A stretch of 64,000 nucleotides of DNA from Phycisphaeraceae bacterium (GTDB taxonomy: Bacteria; Planctomycetota; Phycisphaerae; Phycisphaerales; UBA1924), in contig JACKHF010000002.1 in NCBI GenBank assembly GCA_020639155.1, positions 496,001 to 560,000 on the forward strand. The letters run 5' to 3'. The number at the start of each line of letters is the position of its first letter. Within the stretch, counting starts at the first letter, position 1. Made by a program: the position numbers and the translations under genes. Positions 41,048 to 50,350 of the stretch are shown here, piece by piece. The notes under the pieces are model-generated. The model worked only from the letters and a program-made list of their open reading frames with translations. It was not told where the DNA came from and searched no databases.

Positions 41048-42592
41048 TTAGCTGTTACGCCAGAAGTGCGGGCTGAACAGGCACGCGATTGCGAAGACTT
41101 CAAGACGTCCAAGCAGCATCAGAACACACATAACAATCTTGGATGCATCACCAAAGAACGCATAGTTCTGGGTTGCTCCAACGCGCGCAAGACCTGGACC
41201 TGTGGTGCAGAGTGTTGCGAGCGAAGCTGTTGCGCCGGTCTGAATACCAACTGACGGCTCTAGAAGCATGATGGTGATCGTGCCAGCTGCAAACAGCAGC
41301 ACAACCCCCATTGCGTACGAGATCACAGCGAGTCGCATGTCCTGATCGACTACACCACCCTCACCTGTGCGGAGCGGGCGTATGACGTTGGGTCGAACGA
41401 CTCGATCCACCTCTGAGAACATAGTGCGGAACACAATCCAAATGCGGATAACCTTGATGCCACCGCCAGTCGATCCCGCACAACCACCTATAAATGTCAG
41501 CGCTATGAGAATCGACTTTGCCAGCGTTGGCCATTGGTCAAAGTCCGCGGTACAGAAACCAGTGGTCGTCTGGATGGAAATACACGTAAACATCGACTGA
41601 AGTGCTGCATCCCCCGGCGACGCGTTCGTTATCTCTCTGCCATTCGTCAGGTTGAATGTCTGGCCGACCAGCGAAAAGGCGACAACTGTCGCAGCAACAA
41701 CAACGATCCCAAGATAGGCTCGAAACTCGGTGTCCTGGATAACTTTTTTCCACTTTCCCTTGGATATGTGATAGAAGAGATTGAAGTTCATCCCTGCAAA
41801 GAACATGAACACGATGATGAGCATCATTGCTGCGCCGGAGTTGTATTGTGCGACGCTCGCATCATCAGTGGAGAACCCGCCTGTCGCAAGTGTTGCAAAA
41901 GAATGACACACCGCGTCCATCGGTGAAAGACCTGAGAGCATCAGGCCAACTGCCAGTACCGCTGTGAGCACTGAGTAAATAACAAACAATGTCCGCGCTG
42001 TTTCCCTGATATGTGGGTGCAGGCCCGACTTATCCGGTCCCGGCGCCTCAAAGCTGAACAGACGCCTGCCACCTATACCAATGCCGGGAAGCACAGCAAC
42101 AAACAGCACAACGATACCAAGCCCGCCAAGCCAGTGTGTAGTTGCGCGCCACAGCAGCAGACCCTTTGGTATAGTGCTGAGTTCGGTCAGCACGGTTGCG
42201 CCCGTCGTCGTGAGGCCGGAGAGTGATTCGAAATACACGTTGACAGGCGATTCCATTGCGACACGTGCAGCGTGATCGTTATCAGAAATCATTGCCCATA
42301 CAAAGTACGGAACGGCGCATACTGCAGCACCAATGATCCATGACAACGAGACAAGCACAACCGCCTCGCGACGCTCAAGGCGCGTCGCCTTGCTTTTGGA
42401 GGTAAGCCATATCAATGTGCCTAGAGCTCCACAGCATACAGCACTGACAGCCAGAGCCGCAGTTGTATCCTGTTCTTCGGTGAGTCCCATGAACTGCCAG
42501 CGAATCAGCGTGATTCCTGCATGCAATGCAATGACACCCGAGAGCGCGAGTATCAACAAACCGAGTCGATGGACGACGAACTTCATGTTCAT
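41048..42592 (-). CDS. trkH: Trk potassium uptake membrane subunit
   Basis: The pore protein of the Trk K+ transporter in the inner membrane. About ten hydrophobic helices and four P-loop filter segments are visible, e.g. S-G-L-T-T-T-G-A-T-V, F-A-T-L-A-T-G-G-F-S-T, S-I-Q-T-T-T-G-F-C-T and L-C-T-T-G-P-G-L. The segment G-G-C-A-G-S-T-G-G-G-I-K is conserved. The 514-residue length is normal. ATG at 42592 has AGGGG ten bases before; several upstream starts are possible. It follows trkA by 44 bases as an operon. Confidence 0.93.
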   Translation of the reverse strand: MNMKFVVHRLGLLILALSGVIALHAGITLIRWQFMGLTEEQDTTAALAVSAVCCGALGTLIWLTSKSKATRLERREAVVLVSLSWIIGAAVCAVPYFVWAMISDNDHAARVAMESPVNVYFESLSGLTTTGATVLTELSTIPKGLLLWRATTHWLGGLGIVVLFVAVLPGIGIGGRRLFSFEAPGPDKSGLHPHIRETARTLFVIYSVLTAVLAVGLMLSGLSPMDAVCHSFATLATGGFSTDDASVAQYNSGAAMMLIIVFMFFAGMNFNLFYHISKGKWKKVIQDTEFRAYLGIVVVAATVVAFSLVGQTFNLTNGREITNASPGDAALQSMFTCISIQTTTGFCTADFDQWPTLAKSILIALTFIGGCAGSTGGGIKVIRIWIVFRTMFSEVDRVVRPNVIRPLRTGEGGVVDQDMRLAVISYAMGVVLLFAAGTITIMLLEPSVGIQTGATASLATLCTTGPGLARVGATQNYAFFGDASKIVMCVLMLLGRLEVFAIACLFSPHFWRNS

Positions 42593-42636
42593 GCGTGACA
42601 TTCCCCTGACGTGTACCGACTTCAGCCGGCATGTCA

Positions 42637-43983
42637 CTATCGGCCCGTGAGTGTTTTTCTCAGCTTCGATTCAATTGCAGGAGGCCCAACGACGATGAGC
42701 CGGTCGCCCACGGAGAATGTTGCTGTTCTATCGGGCACCGAGACATGATCGTTGTGTTCGATCGCAGCGACAATCCATCCTGGGAAATCAGTGATCTCAA
42801 AGAGAGGTGTGCCACAGAGCGAGCAGCTTGCACCTATGCGCATCGCATAGGCTTCAAGCACGCCCTCTTCGATCACAGCTATTCGTCTAAATCCGCTGTC
42901 GTCCAGCATGCCAATCACCTGCTTGGCAGCCACCAGTCGGGGCGAAAACGCCTCGTCGATTGCAACGTGCTCAAGCAGATGCAGATATCTACGCTTCTGC
43001 ACAATGGCGTATGCTGAAGGCAGTCCCCTGCTCTTTGCGAATGCGCACGCGAGGATGTTGTCCTCGTCATCATGTGTCAATGCGACAAAGGCGTGGTATT
43101 CACGGAGGTTCTCTTCTTCAAAGATAGCGGGATCAGTTGGGTCCGCATTGACAACAGTGACCCATGACAACTGTTGCGCCAGTTCCTCGGCACGATCACG
43201 ACTTGTCACAAAGAGCTTGACAGCAAAGGCACGTTCGCGCAGTGCACGCGCAAGCCAGATCGTGGTTGCATCGGCCCCGAGTATCGCAATACGTTTGCGT
43301 GGTATCTTGTCCTTGTAAAAAAGCTTTCGAGCCGCACTGAACGTGTCGGAGTTGGCAACCAGCACAACGGTGTCGCCCTGGTGGAATGTTGTCTGCGCAG
43401 TCGGAGAACTTGCTCGTCCGTCATGAATCACCGCGAGCAGTCTCGATCCAGCCGGAAGGCGCAGCTCCGAGAGCGGCTTGCCGATCGCCTCGACACCCGG
43501 GCTGACAGGGATCTCGTGCATTTCTATCTGCCCGCGCCCGAATGTTTCGATCGCGTGTGCTCCAGGATTTCTGAGTGTGTTGGCAATTGCTTCTGCAGCG
43601 GCGCTTTCAGGACAGATCAAACCATCGATATGGAAGTGGGCACCGTAATCAAGTCCGATACTTTCATAGAACACGCTCGAATGGACACGGGCAATCGTGC
43701 GTTTGGTTCCGATCGATTTCGCAATGGATGAGGTCAGCAGATTGACCTCATCAGATGTCGTTGCAGCGAGCAGGAGATCTGCCTTGGCCGCTCCGGCTTC
43801 TCGCAGGATGCTCGCGTTCACACCGTTTCCTTCAAAGATCGATACATCAAGCGTATCACCAAGCGTTCGAAGACGCGCCTTGTCAACATCAATCACAGTG
43901 ATCGAGTGTCCCTGATGCGCCAGAATCTCGGCGGCGAAACCGCCAACCTGACCAGCCCCACAGACAATAACATGCATCGACAT
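42637..43983 (-). CDS. trkA: Trk potassium uptake NAD-binding regulator
   Basis: The cytoplasmic gating subunit of Trk. The 448 residues contain two RCK (TrkA-N/TrkA-C) halves. The first nucleotide loop, V-I-V-C-G-A-G-Q-V-G-G, is perfect, and the second is I-A-I-L-G-A-D-A-T-T, where the glycine pattern is degenerate, so the second half may not bind NAD. A GGAGG site stands nine bases before the ATG at 43983; upstream ATGs are poorer. Upstream partner of trkH. Confidence 0.92.
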   Translation of the reverse strand: MSMHVIVCGAGQVGGFAAEILAHQGHSITVIDVDKARLRTLGDTLDVSIFEGNGVNASILREAGAAKADLLLAATTSDEVNLLTSSIAKSIGTKRTIARVHSSVFYESIGLDYGAHFHIDGLICPESAAAEAIANTLRNPGAHAIETFGRGQIEMHEIPVSPGVEAIGKPLSELRLPAGSRLLAVIHDGRASSPTAQTTFHQGDTVVLVANSDTFSAARKLFYKDKIPRKRIAILGADATTIWLARALRERAFAVKLFVTSRDRAEELAQQLSWVTVVNADPTDPAIFEEENLREYHAFVALTHDDEDNILACAFAKSRGLPSAYAIVQKRRYLHLLEHVAIDEAFSPRLVAAKQVIGMLDDSGFRRIAVIEEGVLEAYAMRIGASCSLCGTPLFEITDFPGWIVAAIEHNDHVSVPDRTATFSVGDRLIVVGPPAIESKLRKTLTGR

Positions 43984-44100
43984 CGCGAACATCCTCCACA
44001 GGCGAAGCGGTGTCGCCAAGCGTATGCGTCGGCTTTGTGTGTGGCTCCGGTCCTTCAGCCGTATGTCGGGTATCGACCGGAAAGAAGCAAATGAAAGAAA

Positions 44101-44129
44101 GCAACCCCGAGCATAGTGCCCGGGGTTGC
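44101..44129 (-). terminator. Terminator of the protease gene
   Basis: GCAACCCCG and CGGGGTTGC make a perfect 9-bp stem with an 11-base loop. On the minus strand it is followed by TTTCTTTC. It lies 30 bases after the protease stop and upstream of trkA. Confidence 0.85.
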
Positions 44130-44158
44130 AGATTTCAGCACAATGGCGATCTTGTGGC

Positions 44159-46276
44159 TTACTGGCAGCCTGCCGCGTATGCGTTGCCGAAGCAGATGTA
44201 GTCGAACACGTTCAGTGAGCCACTATTGTCGCAGTCAGCATACGTACCGCCTGAAGCGTACGCATTGCCGAAGCAGATATAGTCGAACACGTTGAGCGTT
44301 GTGTTGCCATCGCAATCTGCATAGCACGAGGGGCAGACTGGCTCGTTGCCAACGATCTCAATGCCATCAACAACGAACCCAAGCGTATCGTTGTACAAGC
44401 CATCAATCGTATCAAATGTGATTTCAATGACAATCGTCTCATTGTGGTAGTTTGAGAGATTGATGCTGGCTTCGCTCCAGTTAAAGAAGCTGTCCTCAAG
44501 ATCAGCAACAGCAAACCCATTCACTTTTACCTGAGCAAGGTCATACTGGCTGACCCCCTCTGTCTCAAGCATGTAGCAGAACTTCAGCGTTGTGGTTTCA
44601 CCGACAACATCGATGGGCGGCAGCACAATGGAGCCAGTGTTCTGTGCGCCGGTGTTGTAGTCGCATGTTGCATCCTGCCCATAGTACATGAAGTTGCCAC
44701 CGTCGCAGGATTCAGGTGCGCAACCTCCGGATGCATCGGCAATGTGCCAAAGACCCGACGCCACCCAGCCAGCAGGCAGACCGGATTCAAAGGATTCCTG
44801 CAATATTGTTGTTGGCACAACGGACGGTGCACTCAGCGCGCCGTATGTCAGTGTTGGAGGGTTGCGAGGATCTGAATATGTATTCTCATCCGATGCTTCA
44901 GAAGTGACGTAGTACTTCACAACGGAGCCACACGGTATCGATCCGAAGTTTGCGGAATACAACCCCTGACCAATTGGCGACATTGGCGTCATGTGCCATG
45001 TCGAACCATCAAAGAAGTGCAGCATCTGTGTGCCGGGTACAGGAGTTGCAGCCAGCGAGACAATCTCAACAACGAACGATTCACCCGATGGTGAGATCAA
45101 ATCAGGCAGACCATTTGGGTAGAAGAAGTCAATTGCATCAGGAATGCAGACACCTTGTGGGTTCGCTAGATATTGCTGCAGTTCCGGATGTTCCATCGCT
45201 GTACCAGAGTTTTCGCCACCCCCAGCAGTGCATCCTCCGTGTGTATGGATACCAAACGCAACCTGTGTTGACTCAAAGAAAACAGGAGATCCGGAGTTTC
45301 CGCCGGTTGTGTCCGTGTCATAACCAAGCCTAAATACATCATGTGTGAGGTACGCACCCACGTGTGTTTTCTGGGCCAGAAACCATTCAGGAGGCACGCT
45401 TCCGTCGGTCACTCCATAGCCAGTAATGCGGGTTGCCTGACCGGTTGCAGATGGAGCTGAAGAAGTCTCGAAGAATACGCCTTGTGCTTCAAACGGTGTT
45501 TTGCCGGTGTTTGCGTTTTCAAAGCAACCGAAGTATGCAAAGTCATTGCCCGGCCCAATACCGCCGTTTGACTGAATGGACGATTGGTCGATCGGATACT
45601 GGTCGTGCGGTGCAGCTGCGACCGGAACACCGCTGCTCGTTGAAAGCGGGACGTTAAACTCGACAATAGCGCCAGCAGTACCCGAATCAACGCAGTGACC
45701 AGCCGTGAGGAAGGTGTGGTTGTAGTCGTCAAACAGCCATGCTGTACATCCAATTGGCATGATTCTGCCCGCACGCGGATCCTCAGAGGGCACCCGATCG
45801 TCGGTAGCACCGCAAATAGTGTCAATGATGTTCATGTTCTCAACCGCCATGACTGAACTCATGGTGATTCTGCTGTGCCCGGTGTTTGGATGTGCAACAA
45901 GATCGATGACAACCTCATCACCGTTGAAGAAGGCGGATGTATTGCGCCAGTGACGAATGCTTGTCGCATTCAGATACTGCACGTTGCCGTCCTTTGTAGA
46001 GGTAATGCGCAGGAATGCGCCTGTCCCTGCGTCCACATCACCCGCCAGCACAACATCATCAAATCGCAGTCTGAGAATGTGCGCGTTTGGTACGTTGACT
46101 GTTTGCGAAAACACAGTCATCGGCTCGGTGCCGGTGTTGACAACGTTCCCTGAATCCAACTGGTACGCAAGATCAATGATGGGCAATGGTGCAGTGATTG
46201 CAGACTGTGCGTGTGCAACGCCAGCGCACAACAGTCCGGCTGCGATCGCGATGCCAAGTGCCTTTGCTTGTCTCAT
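44159..46276 (-). CDS. Secreted trypsin-like serine protease with dockerin-like tail
   Basis: A 705-residue exported protein. Signal peptide: M-R-Q-A-K-A-L-G-I-A-I-A-A-G-L-L-C-A-G-V-A-H-A. An N-terminal beta domain precedes the chymotrypsin fold, with H194 in F-L-T-A-G-H-C, D245 in G-N-D-F-A-Y, and S328 in G-G-N-S-G-S-P. Beta modules follow, one with Y-Y-V-T-S-E-A and one ending I-V-I-E-I-T-F-D-T. The last about 55 residues hold two C-Y/x-A-D-C-D ... DYICFGNAYA repeats. GGAGG stands eight bases before the ATG. The dockerin-like pair is shared with the 15.4 kb propeller protein and probably handles attachment or folding outside the cell. Confidence 0.9.
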   Translation of the reverse strand: MRQAKALGIAIAAGLLCAGVAHAQSAITAPLPIIDLAYQLDSGNVVNTGTEPMTVFSQTVNVPNAHILRLRFDDVVLAGDVDAGTGAFLRITSTKDGNVQYLNATSIRHWRNTSAFFNGDEVVIDLVAHPNTGHSRITMSSVMAVENMNIIDTICGATDDRVPSEDPRAGRIMPIGCTAWLFDDYNHTFLTAGHCVDSGTAGAIVEFNVPLSTSSGVPVAAAPHDQYPIDQSSIQSNGGIGPGNDFAYFGCFENANTGKTPFEAQGVFFETSSAPSATGQATRITGYGVTDGSVPPEWFLAQKTHVGAYLTHDVFRLGYDTDTTGGNSGSPVFFESTQVAFGIHTHGGCTAGGGENSGTAMEHPELQQYLANPQGVCIPDAIDFFYPNGLPDLISPSGESFVVEIVSLAATPVPGTQMLHFFDGSTWHMTPMSPIGQGLYSANFGSIPCGSVVKYYVTSEASDENTYSDPRNPPTLTYGALSAPSVVPTTILQESFESGLPAGWVASGLWHIADASGGCAPESCDGGNFMYYGQDATCDYNTGAQNTGSIVLPPIDVVGETTTLKFCYMLETEGVSQYDLAQVKVNGFAVADLEDSFFNWSEASINLSNYHNETIVIEITFDTIDGLYNDTLGFVVDGIEIVGNEPVCPSCYADCDGNTTLNVFDYICFGNAYASGGTYADCDNSGSLNVFDYICFGNAYAAGCQ

Positions 46277-46457
46277 GTCTTCTGCCTCCGAGCAAAGTCC
46301 GCCGATGAGCGAACGTGTTATTTTGCAATATATTGTACCGTTCCATGACCAATACCGAAACGAAAAATATGCGATACACCGCTTCACAATTCTCAATGCA
46401 GCGGGGGTATGCCACAAACACAAAGACCGAGAACCCTGCGAACTGCCCTGTGCTTGA

Positions 46458-47537
46458 TTATTCAGTCTCGTCAGGATCGGCGCTTGATGTGATCGGCATC
46501 ACACCATTCTCACGAATTTCAGTGAGTTGGGCGTTCAGCCGCGTTAAGGCTTCGTCAACAATTTGGCGGACACGCTCCCGGCTCAGTCCAACATGCTCAG
46601 CGACCTGCTTGAGTGTCAATGGAGCTTGACCGTCCAGCCCGAACCTTCGGCGGAGGATGTCGGCCTCGCGATCGTCGATCGAATCGAGCAGTTTCCGAAG
46701 CGTGCCTAGCTCATCCTGATGCAATACCTCGTCAGCCGGCTCAGTCTGACGCGTGTCTGCAAGAATTTCGGTCAACTCGACCAACTCGCCGTCAACACTG
46801 CGAAGTCCTTGTGACGCCGACTGCATCGCCTTGATGGCTCGTCGAACAACCCGAATCTTGCGTGGAGGCAGGTCCATAGCGGTCGCCATGTCCTGAGTGC
46901 TGGGTTTGTAGCCAAGTTCTGCTTCCAGCGTGCGATATGTTGCGCGCCAACGAGCGATGAGTTCGACCATGTACGCCGGCACATGAACAGGTTGTGCAGC
47001 ATTCATGAGCGCACGCTTGATCGCCTGCTTGATCCACCACGATGCATATGTGCTGAATCGGGCGCCTTGATCTGGATCGAACCCATCGACAGCACGTACT
47101 AGACCGATGTTCCCTTCTTCAATGAGGTCACTCAATGGAAGTCCACGGTTGGCATACCGCTTTGCAATCGATACGACCAGCCGAAGATTCGATCGGATCA
47201 TCTCATCGCGAGCATGCGGGCAACCATCTCGCATGATCTGATACCCGAGTTCGCGTTCGCGCTCTGCTGAGAGCAACGGATACCTGCTCATCTCGCGCAT
47301 GTAGAGTTGCAACTCGTTGCGCACAGGGGCTGAGGTCGTTGCACGACGACGCACACTGGTACCGACAGCGGATTCAGCAGTGAAACCATGAACTGATTCT
47401 GGTTCTATTGTCGATGTGCCAACATGTGCGGCATCTTCCGCTGGTACACCAGCGATCTTTGCATCGGTCTGCGCGGATTGCACACCGACGGACCGGCACA
47501 GCCGGTCATCTCTTTCTCTAACACTCATTGTCTCCAC
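46458..47537 (-). CDS. Sigma-70 family RNA polymerase sigma factor (primary-like)
   Basis: A 359-residue sigma factor. After a 70-residue poorly conserved leader come region 1.2 (Q-L-Y-M-R-E-M-S-R-Y-P-L-L), region 2 (D-L-I-E-E-G-N-I-G-L-V-R-A-V and F-S-T-Y-A-S-W-W-I-K-Q-A-I-K), region 3 and region 4 (D-R-E-A-D-I-L-R-R-R-F-G-L-D-G and L-T-L-K-Q-V-A-E-H-V-G-L-S-R-E-R-V-R-Q-I). The R-Y-A-N-R-G-L-P motif and -10 region helices are like RpoD, but the long region 1.1 and non-conserved insert are lacking, so it may be a group 2 (stress/alternative) factor rather than the main one. Start is GTG at 47537 or ATG at 47528. Confidence 0.9.
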   Translation of the reverse strand: METMSVRERDDRLCRSVGVQSAQTDAKIAGVPAEDAAHVGTSTIEPESVHGFTAESAVGTSVRRRATTSAPVRNELQLYMREMSRYPLLSAERERELGYQIMRDGCPHARDEMIRSNLRLVVSIAKRYANRGLPLSDLIEEGNIGLVRAVDGFDPDQGARFSTYASWWIKQAIKRALMNAAQPVHVPAYMVELIARWRATYRTLEAELGYKPSTQDMATAMDLPPRKIRVVRRAIKAMQSASQGLRSVDGELVELTEILADTRQTEPADEVLHQDELGTLRKLLDSIDDREADILRRRFGLDGQAPLTLKQVAEHVGLSRERVRQIVDEALTRLNAQLTEIRENGVMPITSSADPDETE

Positions 47538-47831
47538 CCGCCTTCGCTAACGCCAAAAAAACTGCGGGAAACGTCTCTTTCGAGCCGTCTGGTGTGGGGC
47601 ACCACCCACACGCACAAGTTCATTCGTGCAAAGACCATAACAGGTTCCATCGATCCAGGTCTTCCACCCCTTCACAATGGTCAAGGTTGTTGCACGAACT
47701 TGGCTCAGCTTTGTATGGTTTGGAACAACGGAACTGCACCAGTTTGTTGTTCCCGGACGAGTTTGCCCAAGATACGCTGCTTTGCCGACAATGAGCATAT
47801 CGTCCTTCGTCCACAAACGCAAGAGGTTTTC

Positions 47832-48767
47832 ATGGGACCTGACCTGTCAAACTTGCTGAAAGACTGGCCTTTTCAGCCGAATCGCATGAATGTTCGGATT
47901 TTGGAAGCGCAGGATGGCGAGCCACGACTTCAAGTGAGACTCCCGCTTGGGTTGCTACAGATGCATGTAGAGGGACGACCAGACGGGCTGCACCCTGCTG
48001 AGTATCCCCAGTTCACGACCCTGCTTGAAGCCCTCGAAGCAGAGCGGGATCTCGCCGAGCGTGACGCACGGTCAGACTTTGGAGTTGAGGACGACCAGGG
48101 TGTTGAAGATCCATCAGACTATGGTGGTGCGCTTGCAGACCGAGATGAAGAGGATGGAGAACCGTCACTTGATGGCAACAGGTTTGCTCTCTCGCCGGAG
48201 CATTGCCAGCAGCTACGTGAAGAAGCCATGCTCTTTTATCAGCGATACGTTGCGCTCCAGGCAGTTGGTGACTTTGATGCCGTGTATCGTGACACACAGC
48301 GAAACCTTCGAGCGATTGATTTTTGCGCGCAGTTCGCCCGCGAACAACGTGACAGAACAATGCTGGAACGCCATCGCCCATTTACGCTCATGATGCGAGC
48401 GCGTGCAGTCGCAGGCATGATGCTTCGAACAAATGAAAACTCAGCCGCAGTCCTTGCGATGCAGGCTGGAATCGATCAGATCAAGGCGTATCTGATGGCA
48501 CAAGACCGAGAGGATGCGATTGAAAACTCGCCGGAAATACGCGCGATGGAAGCGATGGTGCAGTCACTCACACCGAAGCCCACACTCACGCAGCACGAGG
48601 AACTGCAGCGCAGACTTGATGAAGCGCTTGCAACGGAAAACTACGAGCTTGCTGCTATTTTGCGCGATGAGCTGAAATCGATGAGTCAGATGCAGAGCTT
48701 TCAGCAACAAATCAGCAGTTCTGAGAACGAGAATGAGCCCGATTCTCTTGACTCGATTACCGATTGA
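47832..48767 (+). CDS. UVR (UvrB/UvrC) motif protein
   Basis: A 311-residue acidic protein. The N-terminal about 60 residues are globular, followed by a D/E/G-rich linker (80-120), then a helical region with M-L-F-Y-Q-R-Y-V-A-L and F-A-R-E-Q-R-D-R-T. At the C-terminus is a UVR motif, L-Q-R-R-L-D-E-A-L-A-T-E-N-Y-E-L-A-A-I-L, found in UvrB/UvrC and Clp adaptor-type proteins where it mediates protein binding. No nuclease motif is seen, so repair is not implied. The ATG at 47832 has AGAGG seven bases before it; the open frame upstream is intergenic. Converges with plsC, 16 bases apart. Confidence 0.75.
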   Translation: MGPDLSNLLKDWPFQPNRMNVRILEAQDGEPRLQVRLPLGLLQMHVEGRPDGLHPAEYPQFTTLLEALEAERDLAERDARSDFGVEDDQGVEDPSDYGGALADRDEEDGEPSLDGNRFALSPEHCQQLREEAMLFYQRYVALQAVGDFDAVYRDTQRNLRAIDFCAQFAREQRDRTMLERHRPFTLMMRARAVAGMMLRTNENSAAVLAMQAGIDQIKAYLMAQDREDAIENSPEIRAMEAMVQSLTPKPTLTQHEELQRRLDEALATENYELAAILRDELKSMSQMQSFQQQISSSENENEPDSLDSITD

Positions 48768-48783
48768 AAACTCGACTGATACC

Positions 48784-49545
48784 TCAACCGACGATTGATC
48801 GTTGTACGGTTGCCGGGAAACGCCCCTTTGTTGTTCTGAGCAGTTGGCTGCGGAGTTCAGTTCGCATCTGATTGATGTGATCGTGCAGCCATGCAAGCGC
48901 ATCGCCACCGCTTTGTTCAAGGAGTTGCTCGTACGTCATCGGTGCCGAGACACGCATCGCCATCCTGCAACCAAAGAAACGAGGGAGTTTTTTATGCTTT
49001 GGCCACGTGTCGTAAAACCCCTCAATAGCAACGGGCACAATAGGACAGTTTGCTCTTTTCAATAGCAGGAGAATGCCACGCTGGAACTCCACCATCCCGC
49101 CGTCCTTTGTCCGTGCTCCCTCGGGAAACACGAGAATCGGCCATCCATCTTCGAGCAGTCGCAGCATCTCCCGCATCGCACGTGTCTCGTTGCCGTCGCC
49201 GCTGAGCGGCTTGGCGTTGAGTGCGCTGATTAACCACCCAAATCCTGGAATCTTAAACAAGCCTGCCCTTGCAAGAAATGCGAAGATACGGGTATTCAGC
49301 ATCGATCCGATGATTGGAGGATCGTAGTACGATTGATGATTTGCAATAACCAGCACCCCGCCATGCTCCGGGAAATGCTCTCGCCCCTCAACCTGAATTC
49401 GATAAAAAATGGTCGCAATGAACGTGTTCAAGAGGACACCAATGCGATACAACACTCGCGTTGTCAACGTGACTCGTGCTGTTCCGGAATCAATGGTGTT
49501 GGGCTCGATTCTCTGAGACGTATTGGCTCTCATTTCACTGCTCAT
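48784..49545 (-). CDS. plsC: 1-acyl-sn-glycerol-3-phosphate acyltransferase
   Basis: Adds the second acyl chain to lysophosphatidate, giving phosphatidate for membrane lipids. The 253-residue chain has the catalytic N-H-Q-S-Y-Y-D (H-x4-D), F-P-E-G-A-R-T-K-D-G and a V-P-V-A-I-E-G motif. A hydrophobic N-terminal segment (I-G-V-L-L-N-T-F-I-A-T-I-F-Y) anchors it in the membrane. ATG at 49545 lies 11 bases inside the end of cmk, with AAAGG upstream. The cmk-plsC pairing is known from several distant bacteria. Confidence 0.9.
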   Translation of the reverse strand: MSSEMRANTSQRIEPNTIDSGTARVTLTTRVLYRIGVLLNTFIATIFYRIQVEGREHFPEHGGVLVIANHQSYYDPPIIGSMLNTRIFAFLARAGLFKIPGFGWLISALNAKPLSGDGNETRAMREMLRLLEDGWPILVFPEGARTKDGGMVEFQRGILLLLKRANCPIVPVAIEGFYDTWPKHKKLPRFFGCRMAMRVSAPMTYEQLLEQSGGDALAWLHDHINQMRTELRSQLLRTTKGRFPATVQRSIVG

Positions 49546-50350
49546 GGCAACCTTTATCGTCATCGTGCCTTTTCTGAGCGATCGTTGCCCTGACAACTCG
49601 AACGAGATGATCGATCACTTCGCGTTCTGTCATGTCCGATGTGTCAACAACAACTGCGCCCTCAGGACACACAAGAGGGCCGTCGGATCTGCTCTGATCG
49701 AGATGATCCCGAGTGAGAATCTCTTCCTGCGTTGCTGCAATAATCTTTGCGGCTTCCTCGGGGAGCGTGTCACGACTGAGCCGCTTTGACTGGATTGCTC
49801 GTCGCTTTGCACGTACCGCCGGATCTGCGTCAAGGTAAAACTTGACAAGGGCATCGGGAAATACAACCGAGCCTTGGTCCCGACCTTCCGAGACCAGTCG
49901 AGGATGCTGATACGCGATAATGCGCTGCTTGAGCACAAGATGCTGGCGGAGTTCCCTGACACTCGCAAGTTGCGAGACGTTTGCGGTGACATCCTTGTCT
50001 CGGAGTCGATGATCAATGGGTTGAAGCCACGCGAGCAGCGCAGGAGGCGTGGTTCGCCAGTCAAAGTGCAGGTCTGCTTCAGCAACCTTTTCGACGATCG
50101 CCTTTGGGTCGTGCGGGTCTATGCCATAATCGAGCACGATTGCCGTTGCAGCCCGATACATTGCACCAGTATCGAGAAAATCAAGCCCAAGTTCTTTCGC
50201 CACCTTTTCAGCAACAGTGCTCTTGCCGGTACCAGCTGGACCATCAATCGTTACAATGATGGCTCCGTCGAAGTCATGCATGTTCTTGTGCTTGCCCATG
50301 CAACGCTCCGGAGCTTCGACGTGCTGCACTGCCAACTGGCTCGAGGTCAT
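49535..50350 (-). CDS. cmk: Cytidylate kinase
   Basis: Phosphorylates CMP and dCMP. The 271-residue form has the P-loop G-P-A-G-T-G-K-S-T (37-45), L-D-T-G-A-M-Y-R-A, S-E-G-R-D-Q-G-S-V-V-F-P-D-A and F-Y-L-D-A-D-P-A-V-R-A-K-R-R. The usual R-D-I-G is R-D-Q-G here. ATG at 50350 overlaps the previous gene by four bases (ATGA) with GAGG nine bases upstream. A second ATG at 50299 (254 residues) also has GGAG and would fit the usual length better. Confidence 0.92.
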   Translation of the reverse strand: MTSSQLAVQHVEAPERCMGKHKNMHDFDGAIIVTIDGPAGTGKSTVAEKVAKELGLDFLDTGAMYRAATAIVLDYGIDPHDPKAIVEKVAEADLHFDWRTTPPALLAWLQPIDHRLRDKDVTANVSQLASVRELRQHLVLKQRIIAYQHPRLVSEGRDQGSVVFPDALVKFYLDADPAVRAKRRAIQSKRLSRDTLPEEAAKIIAATQEEILTRDHLDQSRSDGPLVCPEGAVVVDTSDMTEREVIDHLVRVVRATIAQKRHDDDKGCHEQ

